Shown: piece after piece, positions 40,573 to 50,364 of the stretch
How the letters are laid out: every line of letters starts with the position of its first letter
Position numbering within the stretch: position 1 is the first letter of the stretch
NCBI GenBank assembly: GCA_022773945.1
Contig: JALFNS010000022.1
Location: forward strand, 1 to 51,853
Direction: 5' to 3'
From: Clostridiales bacterium
Lineage (GTDB): Bacteria > Bacillota > Clostridia > Peptostreptococcales > Anaerovoracaceae
Length of the DNA stretch: 51,853 bases
Made by a program: the position numbers and the translations under genes
Notes under the pieces: generated by a model
Told to the model about the DNA's origin: nothing
Database searches by the model: none
What the model saw: the letters and a program-made list of their open reading frames with translations, nothing else

Positions 40573-41805
40573 ATGGAGAGAAAAGTAGTTGTAACAGGAC
40601 TGGGAGTTATAACCCCGGTGGGCAACGACGTTAAAACCTTCTGGAAAAACATAACTGACGGTGTACTGGGAATCGGACCTATCACCAGATTTGACACGAC
40701 TGACTACGCGGTTAAAATCGGTGCCGAGGTTAAGGATTTCGACCCTAAGCAGTACATGGACAAGAACGATGTGAGAAAGTCCGATCACAATGTGCACATG
40801 GCAATGGGCGCAGCGGTTCAGGCCGTAGAGGACAGCGGAATCGAAGGACACTTCGATCCTGAGAGAGCCGGAGTGTATTTCGGATCGGGAATCGGCGGAA
40901 TCGAGACCTTCGAGGACACATTCACCAAGCTCCTCAACAAGGGACCGAGATTCGTGTCACCTTACTTCATTCCTATGATGATACCTAACATGGCTGCAGG
41001 AACAATAGCAATCAGATACGGCATGCAGGGACCTGCACTGCCGGCAGTTTCAGCCTGCGCGTCGGGAACTAACGCCATGGGAGAAGCATACAGAGCCATC
41101 AAGCACGGATACTGTGACGTTATGATCACAGGAGGAACAGAGGCGGCTCTCACCAGGAGCAGTGTGGCAGGCTTCATCAAGATGCAGGCTCTCAACATGA
41201 CTGATGACGTTGAGAGAGCAAGCCTTCCGTTCAACAAGGACCGCGGCGGATTCGTAATAGGCGAGGGTGCAGGTGCACTGGTTCTCGAATCTGAGGAGCA
41301 TGCGAAGGCACGCGGCGCTAAAATCTACGCTGAGTTCTCCGGCTACGGCTCAACCTGTGACGCATACCACATGACTGCACCGGATCCTGAAGGCAAGGCA
41401 GGTGCTGCAGCTATAAGAAACGCATGGATCGAGAGCGGAAGCATTGACGCGTCAAAGATTTATGTGAACGCTCACGGAACGGGAACACCGCTCAATGACG
41501 TATGTGAGACCAAGGCTCTCAAGCAGGTGTTCGGAGATGACGCCTACAAGCTCATGATAAGCTCCACCAAGTCCATGACGGGACACATGCTGGGAGGAAC
41601 GGGAGCTGTAGAAGGAATCGCATCCATTCTGGCTATGAACGAGGGAATAATTCCGCCGACAATCGGACTGGACAATCCTGATCCTGAGTGCGACCTGGAT
41701 TACACACCGCTCAAGGCCAGAAAGGCCGAGGTTGAATGCGCTCTGTCCACATCACTGGGATTCGGCGGACACAACGCATGCGTAGGCTTCAAAAAGTACA
41801 GATAG
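40573..41805 (+). CDS. fabF: 3-oxoacyl-ACP synthase II (first copy)
   Basis: A 410-residue elongating condensing enzyme. Catalytic Cys162 in SACASGTNAM, His in VNAHGTGTPLND and His in KSMTGHMLGGTGAVE form the Cys-His-His site. The sequence is the standard FabF type. No fabH initiation enzyme is in the operon. Ribosome site AAAGGAG at 40554-40560, within the fabG-fabF gap. Confidence 0.93.
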   Translation: MERKVVVTGLGVITPVGNDVKTFWKNITDGVLGIGPITRFDTTDYAVKIGAEVKDFDPKQYMDKNDVRKSDHNVHMAMGAAVQAVEDSGIEGHFDPERAGVYFGSGIGGIETFEDTFTKLLNKGPRFVSPYFIPMMIPNMAAGTIAIRYGMQGPALPAVSACASGTNAMGEAYRAIKHGYCDVMITGGTEAALTRSSVAGFIKMQALNMTDDVERASLPFNKDRGGFVIGEGAGALVLESEEHAKARGAKIYAEFSGYGSTCDAYHMTAPDPEGKAGAAAIRNAWIESGSIDASKIYVNAHGTGTPLNDVCETKALKQVFGDDAYKLMISSTKSMTGHMLGGTGAVEGIASILAMNEGIIPPTIGLDNPDPECDLDYTPLKARKAEVECALSTSLGFGGHNACVGFKKYR

Positions 41806-41822
41806 TATAACGAGAGGTCGAA

Positions 41823-42269
41823 ATGAACAAACAGGAAATAATGCAGATTCTTCCCCACAGAGACAACATGCTTCTCGTAGAAGAGGCAGATGTTGAGGAA
41901 GTTACGGATAAAAACGGCGAGACCAAGAAGATTTCTCACGGCAAATATCACGTGAGAGGAGACGAGTTCTTCCTTCAGGGACACTTCCCGGGCAACCCTA
42001 TAGTGCCGGGAGTGATTCTCTGCGAGATGATGGCTCAGTCAACATGTGTGCTTCTTCAGGATGCCATGGAGGAGGGAATGTCATCTCTCTTCACGGGACT
42101 GAAGGAAGTCAAGTTCAAGAATCCGGTCAAGCCGGGGGATACATTCGAATCAAAGTGCGAAATAATTAACAGCAAGCCGCCCTTCTACTTCGCCAAGGGC
42201 CAGGGATACGTGGACGGCAAGCTGGCAGTCAAGGCTGAATTCTCCTTCGCACTGATCAAGGCAGAATAA
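41823..42269 (+). CDS. fabZ: 3-hydroxyacyl-ACP dehydratase
   Basis: A 148-residue hot-dog-fold dehydratase with His54 (GHFPGNPIVPGV) and Glu68 (CEMMAQ). ILPHRDNMLLV at the start is the family signature. It removes water from 3-hydroxyacyl-ACP. An insertion of about eight charged residues (TDKNGETKK) sits between the first strands. It is the only dehydratase in the cluster and stands between the two synthase genes; FabN of enterococci, which also isomerises the double bond, is a FabZ relative and cannot be excluded. Confidence 0.92.
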   Translation: MNKQEIMQILPHRDNMLLVEEADVEEVTDKNGETKKISHGKYHVRGDEFFLQGHFPGNPIVPGVILCEMMAQSTCVLLQDAMEEGMSSLFTGLKEVKFKNPVKPGDTFESKCEIINSKPPFYFAKGQGYVDGKLAVKAEFSFALIKAE

Positions 42270-42282
42270 TCAGGAGCAGACA

Positions 42283-43512
42283 ATGAAGAAAAAACTTGTT
42301 ATAACAGGCATGGGAGCCCTGACTCCTATAGGAATCGGTGTTGATGCCTACTGGGAGAACCTCAGAGCCGGCAGGACGGGAATTGACTTTATAACTTCCG
42401 TGGATACGGAGGAGCTGCCCGTCAAGTTCGCGGGAGAGGTGAGAGATTTCTCTCCTAAGGATTTCATGCCGAGAAAGCTGTCCGGAGAGATGGACAGATT
42501 TATGCAGATGGCCTTTGCGGCAGCGTCAATGGCCATAGAGATGGCGGGAGGCATCGTTCACCCGTACAGAACGGGAATCACCGTGGGTACGGCGCTGAAC
42601 GGACTGAAGGCCATAACCGAGACGGAGAGATCCTACAGCAAATCCACCTTCAAGAGAGTAGGACCGAGATTTCTTCCTAAATCTCTGGGAAATGTGTGCG
42701 CATCGCAGATTGCTATCGCCAATGACATTCACGGGCCGAGCATGACGCTGAACACGGCATGCGCTTCGGGAGGCGACGCCATCTCCCTCGCAGCTATGTT
42801 CATCGAGAGCGGCATGGCCGACGTCATGGTGGCAGTAGGTGCGGAGTCGGCAACTGAGCCTATTCTCATTCAGTCACTGGCAGGAGCCCAGGCTCTGTCG
42901 GCAAACAACGAGGATCCGACACATGCGTGCAGGCCTTTCGACAGCGACAGAGACGGATTCGTGCTGGGAGAGGGCGCAGGCTGTCTGGTTATCGAAACCG
43001 AGGAGCACGCAAAGGCCAGAGGCGCCGTAATCTATGCCGAACTCTGCGGCTTCGGAAACAACACGGATGCATATCATCCGGTAACACCTCGTCCCGACGG
43101 CGAAGGTGAGATACTGGCGATGAAGCAGGCACTGGAAAAGGCAGGGCTCGCTCCGGAGGATATAGGATATATAAACGCTCACGGAACGGCTACCATCAAG
43201 GGCGATATAGTGGAGAACGCGGCAGTGAAGGAAACCTTCGGAGACCATGCCGGAAATATTCTCATAAATTCCACTAAATCAGCTACTGGACACATGATGG
43301 GTGCAGGTGGTATAACTGAAGTAATAACATGTATCAAGACAATCGAGTCCGGCATAGTGACACCTACACTCAATCTCGTGAACAAGGATCCTCAGTGCGA
43401 TCTGAACTATGTTTCACAGCTGCAGGAAGGTTGCCATATAAGATATGCAATGTCCAATGCTTTTGGCTTCGGCGGTCAGAATTCAAGTATAATAGTCGGA
43501 GAGTACAAGTAA
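42283..43512 (+). CDS. 3-oxoacyl-ACP synthase II-type enzyme (second copy)
   Basis: A 409-residue condensing enzyme with a full Cys-His-His site: Cys160 in NTACASGGDAI, His in INAHGTATIKGD, His in KSATGHMMGAGG. It differs from FabF 1.7 kb upstream at many positions (for example the loop TGITVGTALNGLKAITETERSY and the ending GQNSSIIVGEYK), so it is an old paralogue, perhaps with another chain-length or unsaturated substrate, like FabO in enterococci, or serving in chain initiation. No acyltransferase or extra domain is fused. Ribosome site CAGGAGCAG at 42270-42278. Confidence 0.88.
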   Translation: MKKKLVITGMGALTPIGIGVDAYWENLRAGRTGIDFITSVDTEELPVKFAGEVRDFSPKDFMPRKLSGEMDRFMQMAFAAASMAIEMAGGIVHPYRTGITVGTALNGLKAITETERSYSKSTFKRVGPRFLPKSLGNVCASQIAIANDIHGPSMTLNTACASGGDAISLAAMFIESGMADVMVAVGAESATEPILIQSLAGAQALSANNEDPTHACRPFDSDRDGFVLGEGAGCLVIETEEHAKARGAVIYAELCGFGNNTDAYHPVTPRPDGEGEILAMKQALEKAGLAPEDIGYINAHGTATIKGDIVENAAVKETFGDHAGNILINSTKSATGHMMGAGGITEVITCIKTIESGIVTPTLNLVNKDPQCDLNYVSQLQEGCHIRYAMSNAFGFGGQNSSIIVGEYK

Positions 43513-43525
43513 TAAGGAGAATTGC

Positions 43526-44005
43526 ATGAAAGATTTCTCGCAGAGCTTTAACGGGATACTGGCGGAGACCTATCACAACGCCCTGCTTATGGAGGAGACC
43601 AAGAGGAAGTACAGCAACGGAGGATTTTCCTTCAGGGACAGGAATGCGGTGTCATTTCTGACAAGATATCCTGACGGAATCAAGATCAGTGATGTGGCGG
43701 ATTACCTCAAAATCAGCAGGCCGTCCACGACGACACTGATTAAGAAGCTGGAGAAGTACGGCCTCGTTGAGAAAATCGCGCAGCCGAGAAACGACAGAAA
43801 CACGCTGGTGCGTCTCACCAGGAAGGGAAGGCTGTTCTCAACCTATCAGAGAAGGTACAGAGAGCGTATGGCATCCAAGATAAGCGACGGACTCTCAGAT
43901 GATGAGATGAGGGTTCTCTATGAGGGATTCTGCAAGCTTAATCAGCTGTTTATCGACAGCATTAACGAGAGTGAGGAAATCCACGGCAAAGGCAGGAGAA
44001 AATAG
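43526..44005 (+). CDS. MarR-family regulator of the fatty-acid operon (FabT-like role)
   Basis: A 159-residue MarR protein. FLTRYPDGIKISDVADYLKISRPSTTTLIKKLEKYGLVEKIAQPRNDRNTLVRLTRKGR is the winged HTH. Being the last gene of the fatty-acid operon, it is a natural feedback regulator, as FabT (also MarR type, sensing acyl-ACP) is in streptococci; there fabT is at the front of the operon. The candidate target is the dyad at 37616-37630. Ribosome site AAGGAGA at 43513-43519. Confidence 0.83.
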   Translation: MKDFSQSFNGILAETYHNALLMEETKRKYSNGGFSFRDRNAVSFLTRYPDGIKISDVADYLKISRPSTTTLIKKLEKYGLVEKIAQPRNDRNTLVRLTRKGRLFSTYQRRYRERMASKISDGLSDDEMRVLYEGFCKLNQLFIDSINESEEIHGKGRRK

Positions 44006-44014
44006 AATTATCAA

Positions 44015-44075
44015 TTGACTTCGGGCTTTTTATGTAGTATGATGTTCTCTGGCTTCTGATGTTTTCGGAAGCCGG
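44015..44075 (+). promoter_or_regulatory. Promoter and leader hairpin of rpsB-tsf
   Basis: TTGACT (44015-44020), 17 bp, TATGAT (44038-44043). The early leader folds as CTGGCTTC (44049-44056)/GAAGCCGG (44068-44075), followed by AGAATTTTAATTTT, which might act as weak attenuator. The leader then runs about 110 nt to the start codon; S2 is known to control its own leader in other bacteria, but I cannot align a specific S2 motif. Confidence 0.55.
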
Positions 44076-44188
44076 AGAATTTTAATTTTACACACGGCGG
44101 CTTTCACGAAGACCGGTGCCTGACGGCTGAGGCTGCAGGTTGTCTTACCGATGCCGCGGTGGAAGGAGAAAACCGAGAGGAGAAAAAA

Positions 44189-44968
44189 ATGTCAGTAATT
44201 TCAATGAAACAGCTTTTGGAAGCAGGTGTGCATTTCGGACATCAGACGAGAAGATGGAACCCTAAGATGAAGCCTTACATCTTCACAGAGAGAAACGGAA
44301 TCTACATTATCGACCTGCAGAAGACAGTTAAGAAGATCGATGAAGCGTACAACTTCATGAAGGAAGTGGCTGCTACAGGCAAGCCTATTCTCTTCGTAGG
44401 AACAAAGAAGCAGGCTCAGGCTGCTATCTGCGACGAGGCCAAGAGATGCGGAATGTACTACGTTAACCAGAGATGGCTGGGTGGTATGCTCACAAACTAC
44501 AAGACGATTTCACAGAGAATCAAGAGACTCTATGATATACAGGCAATGGAAGAGGACGGAACTTTCGACAAGCTGTCCAAGAAGGAAGTCGGCAAGCTGA
44601 GACTCGAGTACGAGAAGCTTGAGAAGTTCCTCGGCGGCATCAAGGAAATGAAGGGAATGCCTGGAGCAATCTTCGTAGTAGACCCTAAGAAGGAGAAGAT
44701 TGCAGTTAAGGAAGCCAGAATCCTGGGAATTCCTGTAATCGGTATTGTTGATACCAACTGTGATCCTGATGACGTTGATTACATCATTCCTGCCAACGAT
44801 GACGCTATCAGAGCAGTCAAGCTCATAGCAGGATGCATGGCAGATGCGGTAATCGAAGCTAAGCAGGGCGAAAGCTTTGACGAAGGCGAAGCAGAGGACG
44901 CTGAGCCGGTTGAGGAGAATGCTGAAGAAGCAAAGGCAGAAGCAGACGCTGAAGCCGATGCCGAATAA
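44189..44968 (+). CDS. rpsB: 30S ribosomal protein S2
   Basis: A 259-residue S2 protein: [41 protein letters not shown] at the start and [30 protein letters not shown] later are invariant family blocks. It ends with an about 35-residue Glu/Ala-rich acidic tail (from about residue 224), longer than in B. subtilis, as seen in several Clostridia. Start ATG 44189 with GAGAGGAG (44175-44182). Followed by tsf with a 14-bp gap. Confidence 0.96.
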   Translation: MSVISMKQLLEAGVHFGHQTRRWNPKMKPYIFTERNGIYIIDLQKTVKKIDEAYNFMKEVAATGKPILFVGTKKQAQAAICDEAKRCGMYYVNQRWLGGMLTNYKTISQRIKRLYDIQAMEEDGTFDKLSKKEVGKLRLEYEKLEKFLGGIKEMKGMPGAIFVVDPKKEKIAVKEARILGIPVIGIVDTNCDPDDVDYIIPANDDAIRAVKLIAGCMADAVIEAKQGESFDEGEAEDAEPVEENAEEAKAEADAEADAE

Positions 44969-44982
44969 GGAGGTACAGATAA

Positions 44983-46077
44983 ATGGCTGTAACAGCTAAG
45001 ATGGTAAAAGAACTGCGTGAAATGACAGGCGCAGGTATGATGGATTGCAAGAAGGCTCTCGTAGAGACTGACGGCAACATAGATGAGGCAGTTGAGGTTC
45101 TGAGAGAGAAGGGACTCTCCAAGGCTGCCAAGAAAGCAGGAAGAATTGCCGCTATGGGTTTGGTAAGAACTGCTCTTTCAGAGGACGGCAAGGCTGCTGC
45201 TATCGTTGAGGTAAACTCAGAGACAGACTTCGTAGCCAAGAACGACGAGTTCATCACTTTCGTGGAAGGACTCGCAGACCTGGCTCTCAGCGCAGAAAGT
45301 ACAGATATGGATGCTTTCAAGGCTATGGCATTCGACGGAGGAACCGTTGCCGAGGCACTCACAGCCAAGATCGCCAAGATCGGTGAGAACATGTCAATCA
45401 GAAGAATTGAACAGGTTGCCGGTGACGTTGTTACTTCATACGTTCACGGTGGCGGAAACATCGGCGTTATCATCGCGGCAAGCGGTGCTGACAGTGATGA
45501 GAACAAGGCTGCACTGAAGAACATAGCTATGCAGGTTGCCGCTATGAATCCTCAGTACATCAAGAGAGACGAGATCTCCGACGATGAGCTGGCAAACCTG
45601 AGAAAGGTAACTCTCGAAAGCGCACTGAACGATCCGTTCACGCTTCCTAAGCCGATTCTGAACGCTCTCCTCGACAAGGCCGTTGACGGAGTATGGGATG
45701 CTGAGGATGTTGAGATTCTCGCAGAGAAGAGAGCGGACAAGAGCTTCAACTTCAACTATCTGCCTAACTTCCTTTCAGAGGGAGCCAAGGCTAAGCTGGC
45801 AGAGCTGGCTGTAGCTGACAAGGCTGAGATTTCCGAGAACAAGATCTTCAAGGGTCTGGTGGAAGGACGTATCTCCAAGCAGCTTAAGGAAATCTGCCTG
45901 CTCGATCAGACTTATGTAAGAGCAGAGGACGGCAAGCAGACTGTAGCTCAGTACATGGCAAGCGTTGACAAGAACCTGTCACTGGTTAAGGTTGTAAGAT
46001 ACGAAGTAGGCGAAGGAATCGAGAAGAAGGAAGAAGACTTTGCTGCTGAGGTAGCCGCTCAGATGGCTAACAAATAG
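44983..46077 (+). CDS. tsf: Elongation factor Ts with a long insertion
   Basis: A 364-residue guanine-nucleotide exchange factor for EF-Tu. The UBA-like start (VKELREMTGAGMMDCKKALVE) and the EF-Tu contact NSETDFVAKND are present. Usual bacterial EF-Ts has about 280-310 residues; here about 55-60 extra residues lie between RKVTLESALNDPF (about 205) and KGLVEGRISKQLKEICLLDQTYV (about 290), that is within the second core subdomain/coiled-coil region. Frame and codon use are unbroken, so the insertion is natural. Operon with rpsB; terminator follows. Confidence 0.95.
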   Translation: MAVTAKMVKELREMTGAGMMDCKKALVETDGNIDEAVEVLREKGLSKAAKKAGRIAAMGLVRTALSEDGKAAAIVEVNSETDFVAKNDEFITFVEGLADLALSAESTDMDAFKAMAFDGGTVAEALTAKIAKIGENMSIRRIEQVAGDVVTSYVHGGGNIGVIIAASGADSDENKAALKNIAMQVAAMNPQYIKRDEISDDELANLRKVTLESALNDPFTLPKPILNALLDKAVDGVWDAEDVEILAEKRADKSFNFNYLPNFLSEGAKAKLAELAVADKAEISENKIFKGLVEGRISKQLKEICLLDQTYVRAEDGKQTVAQYMASVDKNLSLVKVVRYEVGEGIEKKEEDFAAEVAAQMANK

Positions 46078-46100
46078 GCAAAAGCTTAGATTTACGCAGG

Positions 46101-46126
46101 GCATCTCTTATGAGGTGCCTTTTTTA
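46101..46126 (+). terminator. Terminator of rpsB-tsf
   Basis: GGCATCTC (46101-46108), loop TTAT, GAGGTGCC (46113-46120) with one G-T pair, then six T. Confidence 0.85.
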
Positions 46127-46137
46127 TAAGGACATCA

Positions 46138-46916
46138 TGTATAAACTCACAAGAATCAGAGGTAACACTTATACGGTAACTGTTAACGGAACTGACACAG
46201 GAATCTATCGATTCGGCAGAAGAACGGCCGTACTAATCGACTCGGGATACTATGAAAATGAAGATTTCATTGATTTCCTCAAGAAGGAGGGGATCGAGCC
46301 GGCGGCGGTCATTCAAACTCATCTGCATATCGATCACATCGGGTACAATGATCTGCTCCGCGGTGAATTTGACTGTGATATATACGCACCGGAAGTCGAG
46401 ATAGAGCATGAACTGGACAGGGAATACGATTTCCCATACGACATAAGAGTTAATCCGAATGAGGGTTTTATAGACATTAGTGGCCAGAAATTCGAAATCG
46501 TCTCCATACCGGGACATTCCGAAGGACATCAGGCTGTAGTGACTCCCGACGGAGTCTGCTTCCTGGGTGATGCTCTTATGTCCGAAGACATTCTGAACCA
46601 GACTAAGATGCCATATCATTTCGAAATGGGACGGACCCTCAAGAGCATGGCTAAAATCAGGGAGATGGATTACGAGGTATATGTGTTGTCCCACAGAGGA
46701 TGCCTGACCGGGGAAGAGCTGGTTAAGGCGGTGGACGCCAACCTGGCCAAGGAAAAGGATTTCAGCCGCCGGATTAGGAAGTTGAACAATAAGAAAATCA
46801 GCGACGACAAACTGGCGATGATTTTCATGAAAGAAATCAGAATATCAAAAGAGAAGATGGATCTGGATTGGGTATATGAAACCGCGATGGCGAGAGTGAA
46901 GGAGTACAGAAGGTAA
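46138..46916 (+). CDS. Metallo-beta-lactamase-fold hydrolase
   Basis: A 259-residue MBL-fold protein. THLHIDHIG holds the HxHxDH metal motif, IPGHSEGHQ the next His, LGDAL the Asp and LSHRG the last His, so a two-metal site is complete. Family roles range from glyoxalase II to lactonase; no close type is obvious. A C-terminal helical tail (RKLNNKKISDDKLAMIFMKEIRISKEKMDLDWVYETAMARVKEY in short helices) is extra. Start ATG 46138 is used because the longer frame from 46110 would begin inside the upstream terminator; the ribosome site is weak. Confidence 0.8.
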
Positions 46917-46930
46917 TGCTGAAAAACATC

Positions 46931-47047
46931 TTGCAAAAGCCTTAGTGTGATGTTAAAATTGTTAAGCGTGATTATACCTGTTGCTATGCGGGCCGACACT
47001 CCGACGGCAGCTTGGCTGCAGGCGGATAAAAATTAGGAGGAAATGAA
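46931..47047 (+). promoter_or_regulatory. Promoter and structured leader of rpsO
   Basis: TTGCAA (46931-46936), 17 bp, TAAAAT (46954-46959). The leader (about 46965-47047) contains GC-rich pairs such as GCAGC/GCTGC (47009-47022) before AGGAGG (47036-47041). S15 represses its own leader in many bacteria through different folds; this leader is a candidate for such a site, but no known S15 motif was aligned. Confidence 0.5.
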
Positions 47048-47314
47048 ATGATTACTACAGAAAAGAAAGCAGAAATTATCAAAGAGTACCAGTTAAAGGA
47101 AGGCGACACAGGTTCCCCTGAGGTTCAGATCGCGATTCTCACATACAGAATCAACGACCTCAACGAGCACCTCAAGGTTCACAAAAAGGACCACCACTCA
47201 AGAAGAGGCCTCCTCAAGATGGTAGGTCAGAGAAGAAACCTTCTCTCATACCTGAAGGAAAAGGATCTCGAAAGATACAGAACATTAATCGCTAGACTGG
47301 GTCTCAGAAAGTAA
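47048..47314 (+). CDS. rpsO: 30S ribosomal protein S15
   Basis: An 88-residue S15: [50 protein letters not shown] in pieces is the universal sequence, ending [12 protein letters not shown]. It binds the central domain of 16S rRNA. Followed by a terminator and pnp, the common rpsO-pnp order. Confidence 0.97.
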   Translation: MITTEKKAEIIKEYQLKEGDTGSPEVQIAILTYRINDLNEHLKVHKKDHHSRRGLLKMVGQRRNLLSYLKEKDLERYRTLIARLGLRK

Positions 47315-47331
47315 CTAAATAGTTGATACTT

Positions 47332-47357
47332 GGCGGGTGAATTTCTACCCGCCTTTT
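47332..47357 (+). terminator. Terminator between rpsO and pnp
   Basis: GGCGGGT (47332-47338), loop GAATTTCT, ACCCGCC (47347-47353), then TTTT. Only a short T run, so part of transcription may pass into pnp, which has no clear promoter of its own in the remaining 40 bp. Confidence 0.8.
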
Positions 47358-47399
47358 ATCGTAATATGGAAGGGAATTTACAGGAGGTAGTTGTAAATT

Positions 47400-49499
47400 A
47401 TGAAGTACACAGATTATAAGACATTCAGAACCGCCATAGGGGGCAAGCTTCTCGAGGTGGAAATAGGCAAGGTATGCGAGCTGGCCAACGGACAGGCATG
47501 GGTTAAGTACGGAGACACAGTTGTTAACGTAACCGCCTGTGCATCCAAGGAGCCGAGACCGGATATCGACTTTTTCCCGCTGTCATGCGACTATGAGGAG
47601 AAGATGTATGCCGCCGGCAAGATTCCGGGCGGATTCATAAAGAGAGAGGGAAGACCGAGCGAGAGAGCCGTGCTCTGTTCGAGACTTATGGACAGACCGC
47701 TGAGGCCTTTGTTCCCTAAGGGCTTCTATAACGACGTGCAGGTTGTGGCAACGGTTCTCTGTGCCGATAACGATGCACCAAGCGAAATCGCGGCTATGAT
47801 CGGTTCATCCATAGCACTCTCCATTTCAGATATTCCGTGGGACGGCCCTACGGGCTCTGTTATCGTGGGTATGGTAGACGGCCAGTTCGTCATCAACCCT
47901 TCGGAGGAACAGAGAGCAAAATCCACACTTCACATGACGGTTGCCGGCACCAAGGATGCCATTATGATGGTTGAGGCCGGAGCTGAGGAGATTCCTGAGG
48001 ATATTATCCTGGATGCCATCATGTTCGCTCACGAGGAAATCAAGAAGATTGTCGAGTTTATCGAACAGATCGTGGCTGAGGTGGGCAAGCCTAAGATGGA
48101 AGTGGAGCTCTACACGGTTCCCGAGGACATCGACAGAGCTGTCAGAGACTATTCCGAGTCGAAGATGAGAGAAGCCATACAGACCTTCGACAAGATGGAG
48201 AGACTGGACAACATGGATGCAGTCGAGGCTGAAGCCAAGGAGCATTTCGCTGAGATATATCCTGACAACAGCAAGGATATCGACAGCGTTCTCTATAACA
48301 TCACCAAGGAGCAGGTAAGAAGGATGATTCTGGACGAGGGTATCAGACCTGACAACCGTAAGCTTGATGAAATCAGACCTCTGTGGATCGATCACGGCGT
48401 GCTGCCTAGGGCGCACGGTACAGGACTCTTCAAGAGAGGCCAGACTCAGGTGCTTTCAGTTGCCACACTGGGACTTCTCAGCGAGAAGCAGACTATAGAC
48501 GGAATTACCGAGCAGACAGAGAAGAGATACATGCATCACTACAACTTCCCGCCTTATTCAGTAGGCGAGGCCGGCAGAATGAGAAGTCCGGGAAGAAGAG
48601 AGATTGGACACGGAGCACTGGCTGAGAGAGCTCTCATTCCTGTGCTTCCTGATGAGACGGAATTCCCTTATGCTATCAGAGTCGTATCAGAGGTTCTCTC
48701 ATCAAACGGATCCACATCCATGGGATCGACATGCGGAAGCTGTCTGGCTCTTATGGACGCAGGTGTTCCTATCAAGGCTCCTGTAGCCGGAATCGCCATG
48801 GGACTTATCGAGAGAGTTGAAGAGGACGGAAGCTCCAAGATGGCAATTCTCTCGGATATTCAGGGCATGGAGGACTTCCTGGGAGACATGGACTTCAAGG
48901 TTGCCGGAACAGCCAAGGGTGTAACCGCTATCCAGATGGATATCAAGGTTCACGGACTTTCCAGAGAAATTCTCGAGAAGGCGCTCTCACAGGCAAGAGC
49001 AGGCAGAATGCACATTATGGCAGCTATGCTTGAGGATATTCCTGAACCTAAGAGCGAGCTTTCACCTTATGCTCCTAGAATTCTCGTTATGCATGTTGAA
49101 CCCGATCAGATCAGAACGATTATCGGTAAGGGCGGTGAGACTATCAACGGAATCATCGACAGAACCGGTGTTAAGATCGATATCGAGGATGACGGTACGG
49201 TATTCATCGCTTCGCCGGACGGAGAAAGTCTGGATGCGGCCAAGCATGAGATTGAAATGCTGGTCAAAGAGCCTGAACCGGGTGAAATCTACGACGGCAA
49301 GGTTACGAGAATCATGAATTTCGGCGCCTTCGTCGAGATACTTCCGGGCAAGGAAGGACTCGTTCACATAAGCAAAATCGCCAAGGAGAGAATCGACAAG
49401 GTCGAAGATGTTCTCAACGTAGGCGATGAGGTGAGAGTCAAGGTTATAGAGATCGACAGCCAGGGAAGAATCAACCTTTCGAGAAAGGACCTGCTGTAG
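47400..49499 (+). CDS. pnp: Polynucleotide phosphorylase
   Basis: A 699-residue phosphorolytic 3'-5' exoribonuclease. Two RNase PH domains (about 10-140 and 320-540, the latter with [20 protein letters not shown]) flank a helical domain; KH ([20 protein letters not shown]) and S1 ([33 protein letters not shown]) domains close the protein. All parts for a trimeric RNA-degrading enzyme are present. AGGAGG (47383-47388) is the ribosome site. Converges with the regulator gene only 12 bp downstream. Confidence 0.97.
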   Translation: MKYTDYKTFRTAIGGKLLEVEIGKVCELANGQAWVKYGDTVVNVTACASKEPRPDIDFFPLSCDYEEKMYAAGKIPGGFIKREGRPSERAVLCSRLMDRPLRPLFPKGFYNDVQVVATVLCADNDAPSEIAAMIGSSIALSISDIPWDGPTGSVIVGMVDGQFVINPSEEQRAKSTLHMTVAGTKDAIMMVEAGAEEIPEDIILDAIMFAHEEIKKIVEFIEQIVAEVGKPKMEVELYTVPEDIDRAVRDYSESKMREAIQTFDKMERLDNMDAVEAEAKEHFAEIYPDNSKDIDSVLYNITKEQVRRMILDEGIRPDNRKLDEIRPLWIDHGVLPRAHGTGLFKRGQTQVLSVATLGLLSEKQTIDGITEQTEKRYMHHYNFPPYSVGEAGRMRSPGRREIGHGALAERALIPVLPDETEFPYAIRVVSEVLSSNGSTSMGSTCGSCLALMDAGVPIKAPVAGIAMGLIERVEEDGSSKMAILSDIQGMEDFLGDMDFKVAGTAKGVTAIQMDIKVHGLSREILEKALSQARAGRMHIMAAMLEDIPEPKSELSPYAPRILVMHVEPDQIRTIIGKGGETINGIIDRTGVKIDIEDDGTVFIASPDGESLDAAKHEIEMLVKEPEPGEIYDGKVTRIMNFGAFVEILPGKEGLVHISKIAKERIDKVEDVLNVGDEVRVKVIEIDSQGRINLSRKDLL

Positions 49500-49511
49500 G
49501 CCTGATGCCCG

Positions 49512-50198
49512 TCACACGACGAACTTGTAGCCTACGCCTCTGACCGTCTGTATGTACACCGGATTCGAAGGATCGTCCTCGATTTTCTGGCGCAGGCGGT
49601 TGACGTAGACCATGATTGCATTTTCGTCTATGAGGGTATCGCCCCATATCATTGAATAGATCATATCTTTGGAGAAGATGTTCCCCACATTGTCAAGGAA
49701 AAGCTTCATCATAGCGTTTTCCTTGGAGGAGAGTGGAATTTCTTCTCCATTTTTGTAGAATCTCAGCGTGCGCATGTCGTATCTGAACGGTCCGGCCACT
49801 ATCAGCTCACTGCCGCCGTTACCGCTGTCACTGCGGGATCTTCTTATGAGCGCTTTCACTTTAGCTCCCAGAGTTACCGGGTTAAAAGGCTTGGTTATAT
49901 AGTCATCGGCACCGATGTCAAGACCGTAAAGAGTGTCGTAATCCGCCTTGCGGCCGCTGACAACGATAATCGGGGTGTTTATGCCTTTGCGGCGAACCTT
50001 CTTTATGACCTCGAAACCGTCGATTCCGTGCATGTTGATGTCAAGAAGCACTACGGAATAAATATCTGAATTCATTTTCTCGAGAGCTTCCTCGCCGTCT
50101 GACGCCAGGTCAACGTCTATGTCGTTGCTCTGGAGTATCTTGTAAAGCATGGTGCGGATGGAAGCGTCATCATCAACTACTAAAGCAATGTCCTTCAT
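49512..50198 (-). CDS. OmpR/PhoB-family response regulator, orphan
   Basis: A 228-residue regulator: receiver domain with Asp9/Asp10 (VVDDDAS), phosphoacceptor Asp53 (LLDINMHG) and the TKPF Lys, followed by a winged-helix domain (PFRYDMRTLRFYKNGEEIPLSSKENAMMKLFLDN ... VYVNRLRQKIEDDPSNPVYIQTVRGVGYKFV in pieces). No sensor kinase gene is adjacent, so it is an orphan here. Start has AGAGGAGA (on the minus strand) seven bases upstream. Confidence 0.9.
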   Translation of the reverse strand: MKDIALVVDDDASIRTMLYKILQSNDIDVDLASDGEEALEKMNSDIYSVVLLDINMHGIDGFEVIKKVRRKGINTPIIVVSGRKADYDTLYGLDIGADDYITKPFNPVTLGAKVKALIRRSRSDSGNGGSELIVAGPFRYDMRTLRFYKNGEEIPLSSKENAMMKLFLDNVGNIFSKDMIYSMIWGDTLIDENAIMVYVNRLRQKIEDDPSNPVYIQTVRGVGYKFVV

Positions 50199-50236
50199 GA
50201 AAATCTCCTCTTTACAGTTAAAGTATATGGTTATTC

Positions 50237-50302
50237 AAACCAAAAACAGTTCGAACCGTTGTCAAACCTGTATTTTTCAACGTTTAGAGCTGTTTTTGGT
50301 TT
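50237..50302. repeat. 13-bp perfect inverted repeat between regulator and integrase
   Basis: AAACCAAAAACAG (50237-50249) and CTGTTTTTGGTTT (50290-50302) pair perfectly around 40 nt, in which CGTTG (50257-50261) and CAACG (50278-50282) add an inner stem. The structure stands downstream of the integrase gene (minus strand) and upstream of the regulator gene. It may be an integrase terminator, a regulatory leader of the regulator gene, or part of the element end. Confidence 0.55.
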
Positions 50303-50342
50303 TCTGCAAAATGCTTAAAAATCGTCCTAAAATCACATAAAA

Positions 50343-50361
50343 AAGTAACACGTAAGTAACA
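50343..50361. repeat. Direct repeats AAGTAACA, possible integrase arm sites
   Basis: AAGTAACA occurs at 50343-50350 and 50354-50361, 11 bp apart (one DNA turn), just beyond the integrase stop codon. Tyrosine recombinases of phages and conjugative elements bind short direct repeats of this kind near the element end. No core attachment site or tRNA gene could be identified. Confidence 0.35.
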
Positions 50362-50364
50362 AAA

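Noticed and set aside
50199-50364. A tRNA gene as integrase target
   Set aside because: No cloverleaf or GGTTCGAATCC-type T arm could be found; GTTCGAAC near 50250 has no matching stems.
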